DNA from: Nanobdellota archaeon
Lineage (GTDB): Archaea; Nanobdellota; Nanobdellia; Pacearchaeales; GW2011-AR1
Direction: 5' to 3'
DNA length: 5,818 nt
Assembly: GCA_030689875.1 (NCBI GenBank)
Contig: JAUYHR010000059.1
Coordinates: forward strand, 1-5,818
Below, piece by piece: positions 1-5,505 of the stretch. The notes under the pieces are model-generated. The model was not told the origin of the DNA, searched no databases, and saw nothing but the letters and a program-made list of their open reading frames with translations. Every line of letters starts with the position of its first letter. Position 1 is the first letter of the stretch. Position numbers and translations under genes: made by a program.

Positions 1-2814
1 ATTATCTGCGCTTAAAATTACTTCATCGTTGTGAGTTATAATAATATACTGGCCTTTTTGCATATATCTTTTAAGCAAACCCGCTAATCTTTCTGAATTT
101 CTTTTGTCAAGAGCGGCGTCAATTTCATCAAGAATATAAAAACAATAAGGGTTCAATTCTTGTATTGCAAAAATTAAAGAAAGCGCCACAAGAGTCTGCT
201 CTCCTCCCGATAAAGATTTTACATCAAAATATTTTCCGTGGCCTGTTTTAAGAACAATCTGGACGCCAAAACCATCTTCAAAAGGAGTTTGCTTGTTTTC
301 TAATTCTAGATAAACCTGTCCTTTAACGCTAATCTGCGAAAAATTTCTAGAGAAGATTTCATTTAATTCCACAAGAGTTTTTAAAAAAGTTTTCCTTTTC
401 TTAATATCAATTTCATGAATAATTTTTAAAACTCCTTCTTTTTCTTTTTCTATCACATCTGCTTTTTCTTTAATTAAATCATATTCTTTTTTAATTGAAT
501 CATAAACTTCCAAAGAACGCAGATTTACAGAGCCAATTCCTGAAATAATTTCCTGTGTTTTAACAAGTCTTTCAGCAAGAATTTCTTTATTGGCATTTAT
601 TATTTCAGCGTCTTTAAATTGCAGGAATTCTGTTTCAAAATTCTCAATTTCCGCATTAACTCTGGCGATTTCAATTTTTAAATTATTAATATCCTGCTCT
701 TTGTTATGAAAAAAATTATTCTGGTTTGATAATTCATATTCAAGTTTTCTAATCTGCGCCTGAGAAGCATCACGAAGCTGAATAAGATTATGAAACTTTT
801 TAGAAAGAGCTTCTTCCTGATGTTTCTTTTTCTCAAGAAGGCTTTCTTTTTCATGAATTGCTATTTTAACGTCATCAAATTCTTCTTTATAATCAATTTC
901 TTCTCTTAAAAATTGTTTCAAAGAAATTTTTGAGCGTTCAAGTTCTCTTTGCTTAAAATCAATTTCTGAATCAACATTTTCCCGGCTTCTTAAAGAAATT
1001 TCCTGAACTTCAATAAAAGCCGTTTCATATTTTTTTTCAATATTTGAGTTATCATCAAAATCTTTTTCAAGTCTTAGTCTGCGGGATTCTATTTCCTTAA
1101 GTTCAGTTTTAAGCTTCTCTGTTTTTTCATGCAGAGATTTTATCTGGTCTTTTTTATCGTTGATGTTTTTTATTTTTAATAAATCAAATTCTCTCTTGGA
1201 AAATTCTGATTCAAGAGTTTTTATTTCTTCTTTAGCCGAATTCATTTCTAAATAAATCTCTTTTAATTCTTTATCAGAATCTGTAATTTGTTTTTTCAAG
1301 GAAATAACTTTTGGTTGAATTTCTGATGAGATGGAATGGATATGGTCTTTAGTTATTTTGCTCTTGCATACTGGACAGATGTCTATTTTAGAGATATCGT
1401 CAATTAATTTTTGATTTGAGTTAATCTCTGATTTATTTAAGAAAAATATTTTTTCAAGTTCGCGTTCTTTTTTATTTAATTCTTCAAGGAATCCTTTTTT
1501 TTGAATTATAGATTGTTTTAAAAGACTTATTTTTGCTGTTGAAGTTTCCTTGTCATACAGCTCTTCTGACAAAACATTTATCTGTTTAAGTAGGAAATTA
1601 GATTCATTAACAAAATTTTGAAGAAGAGTTTTTTTATCTTCATATTTTTCGCGGATTGTTTTTAATTCTGATTTAATTGTATAAAACTTTTTTCTCTGCT
1701 CTTCAAATTTTTCAAGCTGTTTTTTCTTTTCTTCAACTTCTTTTTGTTTTTTATCTGAACCAGACGACGGAGAAGATTTTTGAATCTCCTTTATTGAAAG
1801 CTCGTTATTTCTAATTAGTTCATTTAATTCCTGTTTTTGCCTTGAAATTTCTGAAAGTTTATTCTCGTAATTTTCAAACCTTACACTCAATCCCGCAAGT
1901 TCTGCCCGAATATTTGCTATTTCCTGATTTAACTGCTCCTGTTCAATGCCTGTTGATTTTTGAATTGTTGAATTTATTGAACTAATTTTTTCTTCAAAAT
2001 CCTTTACAGAATTTTGAGTCAAGAGGATTTTACTTTTTATTTTTTCAGCTTCTTTTGAATTTAAATCAATATCTGATGTAATTTTTTGTTTTTGCTTCTG
2101 CCTTATTTTCAACTCGTAATTTATTATGCTTGCTTTAAAATCTTTGACTTGTTTTTCAAGTTTTTGAAATTTAAGCGCCTGCTGTCTTTCTTTTTCCAAA
2201 TTATTTAAATAAGCTGTTCTTTCTCTCAAAATAGCCAAAGTTTCTTTAAGTTTTTCATCTGTTTTTTCCAACTCTTTTAAAGATTTTTGTTTTCTTAATT
2301 CATATACGGAAATTCCTGAAACTTCTTCAATAATTTTCCGCCTTTCTTCATTATGCATGCTTACAAAATTCTGGATTTCTCCCTGAAGAATTATATTAAA
2401 TCCGTTGGGGTCTATTCCTGCTTGAGCCAGCAAAAAAAGAATTTCCTGTCGTGTTTTTGTCTGGCCGTTTATTTGATAAATTGCTTGATTGTTTTTTCTT
2501 ATTGTCCTTTTTATTGAAATTTCTTTTTCATTAATAGAAAAAGCATTATCTGAGTTGTCAAAAATTAATTCAACCGACGCTTCTTGTGAAGGAGAAAATT
2601 GTTTTGTTCCCATGAAAATCAAATTTGCGGATTTCTCCGCCCTCATTGATTTTGCGCTGAGCCGTCCGAGGACAAAACATAAAGCATCTGTGATATTAGA
2701 TTTTCCAGAGCCGTTTGGTCCGAGAACGCAATTAATTTCAGGAGTAAATGGAATTTCAGTTTTCTTTGGAAAACTTTTAAATCCGTGCATCACAAGTTTT
2801 TTTATATGAACCAT
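1..2814 (-). CDS. smc: SMC-family chromosome ATPase with a zinc hook in place of the hinge (C-terminus cut by window edge)
   Basis: Uninterrupted frame of 938 codons from ATG at 2814 to the left edge, where the stop lies outside; I checked every in-frame triplet and found no stop. The opening MVHIKKLVMHGFKSF is a typical SMC start. Walker A GPNGSGKS is at residues 32-39, the Q-loop (LQGEI) has Gln144, and the ERRKIIEEVSGI block follows. Long Lys/Glu-rich coiled-coil arms flank CPVC at residues 480-483. An SMC-type C-terminal head starts near 755 (GSVNLRSLEVYD), with signature LSGGE at 868-872 and Walker B ending in Asp896-Glu897, followed by DAALD. The heads are SMC-like rather than Rad50-like, yet no ~150-200-residue hinge domain exists: the only central feature is the single CxxC, as in a Rad50 zinc hook. 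Dimerisation through Zn is therefore inferred. Family role: ATP-driven DNA tethering or loop organisation on the nucleoid. It lies 24 nt downstream of rnhB without its own clear promoter, so probably co-transcribed. A coalescin-like (ClsN) or Rad50-like SMC relative is the main alternative name. Confidence 0.93.
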   Translation of the reverse strand, partial: MVHIKKLVMHGFKSFPKKTEIPFTPEINCVLGPNGSGKSNITDALCFVLGRLSAKSMRAEKSANLIFMGTKQFSPSQEASVELIFDNSDNAFSINEKEISIKRTIRKNNQAIYQINGQTKTRQEILFLLAQAGIDPNGFNIILQGEIQNFVSMHNEERRKIIEEVSGISVYELRKQKSLKELEKTDEKLKETLAILRERTAYLNNLEKERQQALKFQKLEKQVKDFKASIINYELKIRQKQKQKITSDIDLNSKEAEKIKSKILLTQNSVKDFEEKISSINSTIQKSTGIEQEQLNQEIANIRAELAGLSVRFENYENKLSEISRQKQELNELIRNNELSIKEIQKSSPSSGSDKKQKEVEEKKKQLEKFEEQRKKFYTIKSELKTIREKYEDKKTLLQNFVNESNFLLKQINVLSEELYDKETSTAKISLLKQSIIQKKGFLEELNKKERELEKIFFLNKSEINSNQKLIDDISKIDICPVCKSKITKDHIHSISSEIQPKVISLKKQITDSDKELKEIYLEMNSAKEEIKTLESEFSKREFDLLKIKNINDKKDQIKSLHEKTEKLKTELKEIESRRLRLEKDFDDNSNIEKKYETAFIEVQEISLRSRENVDSEIDFKQRELERSKISLKQFLREEIDYKEEFDDVKIAIHEKESLLEKKKHQEEALSKKFHNLIQLRDASQAQIRKLEYELSNQNNFFHNKEQDINNLKIEIARVNAEIENFETEFLQFKDAEIINANKEILAERLVKTQEIISGIGSVNLRSLEVYDSIKKEYDLIKEKADVIEKEKEGVLKIIHEIDIKKRKTFLKTLVELNEIFSRNFSQISVKGQVYLELENKQTPFEDGFGVQIVLKTGHGKYFDVKSLSGGEQTLVALSLIFAIQELNPYCFYILDEIDAALDKRNSERLAGLLKRYMQKGQYIIITHNDEVILSADN

Positions 2815-2838
2815 AGCTAAATATAACCAACGGCATTT

Positions 2839-3519
2839 TTAAAGATTTATTTGGAATAATTTTTTCTGATTCAATTTTGCGCAGGCATTTTTCCAGGTTA
2901 CCCAAGTTTGCCTAAATATTCCAGCTTCTTTATGTTTTTCCGCATATTTTTCTAGAAATCTGCAAGTGGTTGGATCAGAGGTGTAACCCGAGCCAATTTC
3001 TTCCCCATATTTTTCTTTTAAAATATTCATTTCTTTTTCTCTTGCGCTTTTTGCTAAAATAGATGCCGCTGAAACTTCCGCATAATTTTTATCTGCTTTA
3101 TGTTCGCAGACAATTTCCAGATTTGATAAATCATCTATTTTTGTTTTTAAAAAATTTTTCCATTTTTCTATGCTTACTGACGGGCAGTCAATAATAACTT
3201 TAATTTTTTTAAAACCCTTGTTTATTTTGTTTATTATCTTTGCGCATGCAATTGCTTCCAGATCATTAAGATTTGTTCCGTGGGAATTTTGACCGTCTAT
3301 TTCATTTGGATTAATGAGAACCACTTCAAAAGCAATTGCTTTTTGTCTTATGATTTCCGCAAGAAATTCTCTTCTTCTGTCCGTAAGCTGTTTTGAATCT
3401 TTAACTCCTAATTTTCTTAATTCTTTTCCTGTTTCTTCTTCAACCAAACACCCGGCGAGAACCATTGGTCCAATAACTGGACCTCTTCCAGCGTCGTCAA
3501 TTCCAAGAATTAAATTCAT
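2839..3519 (-). CDS. rnhB: Ribonuclease HII
   Basis: A 226-residue protein, normal length for archaeal RNase HII. It cleaves the RNA strand of RNA-DNA hybrids and cuts at ribonucleotides embedded in duplex DNA, using divalent metal. Visible signatures: the N-terminal GIDDAGRGPVIGP block (acidic Asp8 and Asp9, GRG motif 11-13 that reads the ribose 2'-OH), DSKQLT at 41-46, the third acidic residue Asp111 in VIIDCPS, the fourth at Asp143 in KADKNYAEVSAASILAK, and GSGYTSDP at 176-183 containing the junction-sensing Tyr179. The unusual point is Asp9, where most family members have Glu (DEAGRG). The C-terminal QKKLF at 218-222 is only faintly PCNA-binding-motif-like. The start at 3519 puts the DxAGRG block at residues 8-13 as expected, and an upstream TATA-like box fits a leaderless transcript. 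First gene of a likely two-gene leftward unit with the SMC ATPase. Confidence 0.96.
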   Translation of the reverse strand: MNLILGIDDAGRGPVIGPMVLAGCLVEEETGKELRKLGVKDSKQLTDRRREFLAEIIRQKAIAFEVVLINPNEIDGQNSHGTNLNDLEAIACAKIINKINKGFKKIKVIIDCPSVSIEKWKNFLKTKIDDLSNLEIVCEHKADKNYAEVSAASILAKSAREKEMNILKEKYGEEIGSGYTSDPTTCRFLEKYAEKHKEAGIFRQTWVTWKNACAKLNQKKLFQINL

Positions 3520-3540
3520 ATTAATGGAATAAAAAAATAG

Positions 3541-3551
3541 TTTTTAAATAT
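3541..3551 (-). promoter_or_regulatory. TATA-like box for rnhB (probable leaderless transcript)
   Basis: On the minus strand this reads ATATTTAAAAA. Its centre lies about 27 nt before the rnhB ATG at 3519, the usual archaeal distance from TATA centre to transcription start, so transcription would begin at or next to the start codon. No Shine-Dalgarno sequence is seen. The core is nearly palindromic (TTTAAATA on the plus strand), so it could equally drive rightward transcription of the GC-rich island that starts about 25 nt away. Confidence 0.5.
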
Positions 3552-3560
3552 TGCTGTAAT

Positions 3561-3632
3561 TGCACCCAAGGGTGTACACCAAGGAGGTGCGAGAACCTCT
3601 CCGAGGCCCTGAAAAATTTTTAAAAAATTTTT
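3561..3632 (+). ncRNA. Candidate small structured RNA (GC-rich intergenic island)
   Basis: Positions 3561-3610 have 31 G/C in 50 nt (62%) inside a roughly 30% GC genome, and encode nothing convincing. Several stems can be drawn: TGCACC/GGTGTA (3561-3566 with 3571-3576, loop CAAG, one G-U); GAGGT/ACCTC (3584-3588 with 3595-3599); and a competing closing stem AGGG/CCCT (3569-3572 with 3607-3610). GGTGTACACC at 3571-3580 is a perfect palindrome. Downstream, A5T5A6T5 (3612-3632) is an AT-only inverted repeat whose T-runs could end an archaeal transcript. The TATA-like sequence at 3543-3550 would place a plus-strand start near 3572. GC-rich islands in AT-rich archaea are often non-coding RNAs, which is general knowledge rather than proof. 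I recognise no known family. It could instead be an operator or leader element of the divergent genes, and the strand is uncertain. Confidence 0.35.
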
Positions 3633-3645
3633 ACTAGGGGCAAAA

Positions 3646-3655
3646 TTATTTAAAT
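3646..3655 (+). promoter_or_regulatory. TATA-like box for the DUF2391-like gene
   Basis: TTATTTAAAT sits with its centre about 25 nt upstream of the ATG at 3676, so transcription would start at the start codon and give a leaderless mRNA. No ribosome-binding sequence is present between box and ATG. Matches the arrangement at rnhB and the MFS gene in this window. Confidence 0.5.
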
Positions 3656-3675
3656 CACTTTTACATTGAATTTTT

Positions 3676-4122
3676 ATGGAAACAAAAAAGAGGGAACAAA
3701 AAATAATTTTTAAGGAAATGGTAGATCCATTTTTTCACGAGTTTCATTTAAAAGATGTCCTGCAAGTTATAATCGGGGCTTCAATTTTAGCAATTCCTGT
3801 TGGGTTTACAAGAGAAGTTTGGGAATTTGGAGAAACTCTTCCAATGATAAATATTTTTGGTTTTATGATTTTATCTTTGCTGTTTATTTCTTTATTTACT
3901 TATTATCATTATCATAGAGAGCACGGGCTTAAAAAATACCATAAACATTTTACAAGAAGAGTTATTTTAACTTATGTTTTATCTTTTTTTGTTGTAGCAG
4001 TTATTTTGAGTTTAATTCAAAAAGCTCCTTGGCAAACAGACTGGGTTTTAGCATTTAAGAGAATTGTATTAGTAACTTTCCCTGCATCTATGAGCGGAAC
4101 AATTGCGGATGCTATAAAATAA
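3676..4122 (+). CDS. Small integral membrane protein, DUF2391-like (function unknown)
   Basis: A 148-residue protein with a charged N-terminal stretch (about 1-26) and four hydrophobic segments at roughly 27-45, 57-77, 95-115 and 123-146, the last weaker and containing Lys128/Arg129. The segment GASILAIPVGFTREVWE at 34-50 resembles the conserved opening of the DUF2391/TIGR02587 putative membrane proteins. I assign that family from memory of its pattern, with moderate certainty. The loop between helices 2 and 3 is rich in His and basic residues (His78, His80, His83, His89, His91), so it probably faces the cytoplasm. No catalytic motif is visible and no function is known. ATG at 3676 is preferred because a TATA-like box lies 25 nt upstream. 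The gene diverges from rnhB and converges on the MFS gene, with its TAA directly abutting the MFS stop. Confidence 0.8.
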   Translation: METKKREQKIIFKEMVDPFFHEFHLKDVLQVIIGASILAIPVGFTREVWEFGETLPMINIFGFMILSLLFISLFTYYHYHREHGLKKYHKHFTRRVILTYVLSFFVVAVILSLIQKAPWQTDWVLAFKRIVLVTFPASMSGTIADAIK

Positions 4123-5274
4123 TTATTTCTCCCTCACAAACATCAATAAAATAATTGAAATAAATGCAATAACGGAAACATAAACAAACATTGTCTGATA
4201 ATTTATGTCCCAGAGAATTCCTGCAATTATTCCAGCCAAAATATTAACAAGACCGATTACAAAATGAAAAAATCCCATTGCTGTTCCTTTCATTTTTCCG
4301 GAAAAATCAGAAGCTAAAGCCCGTTGGTTTGACATTGTCATTGCATAAACCAAACCATAAGCAACAAAAGCAATAACAAGATAAATTAAACTTGAGAAAA
4401 AAATAAAACTCAACGCTAAAAATAAGAAAAGCGCATATCCCATAAATAAAACTTTTTTTCTGCCGATTTTGTCAGATAATTTTCCAAAAGGAATTACAAA
4501 TAATGCAAAAATAAAATTAAAAACAGCGTATAAGATTAGAGAAGTTAATATGCTTCCTGTAAAATCTTTTGCTAAAAGAATCATAAACATGTAAAGCCCG
4601 AAATTTGCGAGCGTAAAAACAGCGGCGACAAAAATAAAATATTTTAATCTTTTATCTAATTTTTTTATTCCTTTAAACAATCCTTCTTTCGCAGGTTTTA
4701 TTTTTGGCTCTCTTACAAAAAATAAAGGGATTAAAGAAAGCGATGAAATTAAAGCTGCAATTAAAATAATAATCTTAAAATCTAATCCTAATTTCCAGAA
4801 TAAAAAAATAACTAATAAAATTCCTATTATTCCTCCGACGGCGTCAAAAGCCTGATGAATTCCAAATCCTCTTCCTCTTTTTTTTGTGGATTGCGCGATT
4901 ATTGCGTCGCGCGGAGCATCTCTTAATTTTCCAAACCTTTCAATTGAAATTAAACCAAGTACTGCCTGCCAGGTTTTTGCAAGAATAAGAAAAAATCTTG
5001 AGATTATAGAAATTAAATATCCTGCAAATACAAATCCTCTTCTTTTGCCGATTCTATCAGAAATCCATCCTCCAAAAAGTTTAAACAAACTTGAAAGTCC
5101 TTCTCTTAAACCACTTAGCGCGCCAATTGCGACACCTGTTCCTCCGAGAGCTAAAATATAAAAAGGAAGAATCGGAGTAATCATCTCGCCTCCAATATCA
5201 TTAAGCAGACTTGAACCGCCGAGAAGTTTTATATTTTTATTTCCTTTTTTTTCGTCAATTTTTACTTTCACCAT
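4123..5274 (-). CDS. Major facilitator superfamily (MFS) transporter
   Basis: A 383-residue, strongly hydrophobic protein consistent with 12 transmembrane helices in two six-helix halves, a usual MFS size. The loop-2/3 signature appears as GGWISDRIGKRRG at 68-80 and is echoed in the second half as GKLSDKIGRKK at 264-274, the internal duplication expected of MFS. After helix 4, RFGKLRDAPRDAIIAQ (113-128) and GRGFGIHQAFDAVGG (134-148) are typical of prokaryotic MFS_1 members. The central cytoplasmic linker is about 188-212. Secondary transport across the cytoplasmic membrane is inferred; the substrate cannot be read from sequence. The frame stays open upstream to an ATG at 5454, but that adds 60 residues encoded antisense to the tRNA and through the promoter region. 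ATG at 5274 gives a normal charged N-terminus (MVKVKIDEKKGNK) and has a TATA-like box at 5302-5310. Confidence 0.92.
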   Translation of the reverse strand: MVKVKIDEKKGNKNIKLLGGSSLLNDIGGEMITPILPFYILALGGTGVAIGALSGLREGLSSLFKLFGGWISDRIGKRRGFVFAGYLISIISRFFLILAKTWQAVLGLISIERFGKLRDAPRDAIIAQSTKKRGRGFGIHQAFDAVGGIIGILLVIFLFWKLGLDFKIIILIAALISSLSLIPLFFVREPKIKPAKEGLFKGIKKLDKRLKYFIFVAAVFTLANFGLYMFMILLAKDFTGSILTSLILYAVFNFIFALFVIPFGKLSDKIGRKKVLFMGYALFLFLALSFIFFSSLIYLVIAFVAYGLVYAMTMSNQRALASDFSGKMKGTAMGFFHFVIGLVNILAGIIAGILWDINYQTMFVYVSVIAFISIILLMFVREK

Positions 5275-5301
5275 TTTTATAATAAAATAAAGAGAATTTG
5301 A

Positions 5302-5310
5302 TTTAAAAAT
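5302..5310 (-). promoter_or_regulatory. TATA-like box for the MFS gene
   Basis: On the minus strand this reads ATTTTTAAA. Its centre is about 32 nt from the ATG at 5274, predicting a start site only a few nucleotides before the codon. It supports the 5274 start over the upstream in-frame ATG at 5454, which would lie inside the tRNA gene on the opposite strand. Confidence 0.45.
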
Positions 5311-5317
5311 AGTTAGG

Positions 5318-5325
5318 TTTATAAT
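5318..5325 (+). promoter_or_regulatory. TATA-like box for the tRNA gene
   Basis: TTTATAAT is centred about 27 nt before the first tRNA nucleotide at 5349, the expected spacing for archaeal tRNA promoters. It lies only 7 nt from the oppositely oriented box of the MFS gene, so the two divergent promoters are packed into about 25 bp and could interfere with each other. Confidence 0.5.
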
Positions 5326-5348
5326 GATGCAAGGTTTCAAAAAAATAT

Positions 5349-5469
5349 AGCGGGGTGGAGCAGCCTGGAGTGCTCGCAGGGCCCATAAGCGAATCCGCGG
5401 GATTCTCATTCCCACGCGTAAAACGCATAGGAAACCCTGAGGTCGGAGGTTCAAATCCTTCCCCCGCTA
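5349..5469 (+). tRNA. Initiator tRNA-Met (anticodon CAT) with an intron
   Basis: Full cloverleaf: acceptor AGCGGGG (5349-5355) with CCCCGCT (5462-5468); D stem GAGC/GCTC around a 10-nt loop; anticodon stem CAGGG (5377-5381) with CCCTG (5435-5439); variable loop AGGTC; T stem GGAGG/CCTTC (one G-U) around TTCAAAT; discriminator A5469; CCA not encoded. Anticodon CAT is at 5384-5386. An A1-U72 pair and three consecutive G-C pairs (GGG/CCC) at the base of the anticodon loop are hallmarks of initiator rather than elongator Met or Ile2 tRNAs. The anticodon loop is split by 46 nt (5388-5433), leaving a 75-nt mature exon sequence. Position 33 is C (5383) rather than the near-universal U. This is known in vertebrate initiators but unexpected in archaea. 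The role is start-codon decoding with archaeal initiation factor 2. Confidence 0.93.
5388..5433 (+). other. tRNA intron at position 37/38
   Basis: Defined by subtraction from the cloverleaf: 46 nt between A37 (5387) and A38 (5434), the commonest archaeal site. Because 5388 and 5434 are both A, a one-base shift (5389-5434) cannot be excluded. Bulges TAA (5386-5388) and AAA (5432-5434) flank a four-pair central helix of CCCA (5382-5385) with TAGG (5428-5431), which has one C-A mismatch. This is therefore a relaxed bulge-helix-bulge substrate for the archaeal splicing endonuclease. The intron contains a hairpin GAATCC-GCG-GGATTC (5391-5405), and GCG 5389-5391 could alternatively pair with CGC 5424-5426. 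No protein is encoded. Confidence 0.8.
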
Positions 5470-5493
5470 TTTTAATTTCAGAAGGATTTGAAC
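5449..5493 (+). repeat. Inverted copy of the tRNA T-arm just downstream of the tRNA
   Basis: The tRNA segment 5449-5461 (GTTCAAATCCTTC) is perfectly complementary in reverse to 5481-5493 (GAAGGATTTGAAC), giving a 13-bp inverted repeat with a 19-nt spacer. The second arm also takes part in its own hairpin, GGATTT-GAAC-AAATCC at 5484-5499. In a read-through transcript the arm could compete with T-stem folding. A tRNA-derived duplication or an old integration scar are the likeliest origins (inference). Confidence 0.75.
5470..5473 (+). terminator. Probable oligo-T terminator of the tRNA
   Basis: A TTTT run starts one base after the discriminator A5469, followed by further T-rich sequence. Short oligo-T tracts end many archaeal tRNA transcripts. 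The nearby inverted repeat is not needed for this. Confidence 0.35.
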
Positions 5494-5505
5494 AAATCCC
5501 AACTC

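Noticed and set aside
2489..2809. Plus-strand open frame of 106 codons
   Set aside because: It lies antisense to the Walker A region of the SMC gene, whose frame has clear conserved motifs; a shadow frame.
1..2814. Rad50 as the identity of the large ATPase
   Set aside because: The CxxC hook suggests it, but the head motifs (GFKSF start, GPNGSGKSNITDALCFVLG, GSVNLRSLEVYD, LDEIDAALD) follow the SMC pattern and no mre11 is adjacent on the visible side.
3314..3532. Plus-strand open frame of 72 codons
   Set aside because: Antisense to the N-terminal half of RNase HII; no motif of its own.
3561..3632. C/D-box small RNA or a known riboswitch
   Set aside because: No TGATGA-type C box accompanies the single CTGA, and no known riboswitch consensus could be matched by eye.
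3563..3637. Short coding fragment ending in EKFLKNFY in the GC-rich island
   Set aside because: The frame has no start codon and runs only about 24 codons before a stop; hairpin potential explains the block better.
4886..5161. Plus-strand open frame of 91 codons
   Set aside because: Antisense to the first MFS half; proline/serine-rich shadow sequence with no recognisable domain.
5275..5454. 60-residue N-terminal extension of the MFS protein from ATG 5454
   Set aside because: It is encoded antisense to the tRNA and across both promoters; the 5274 start has a normal N-terminus and a suitably placed TATA-like box.
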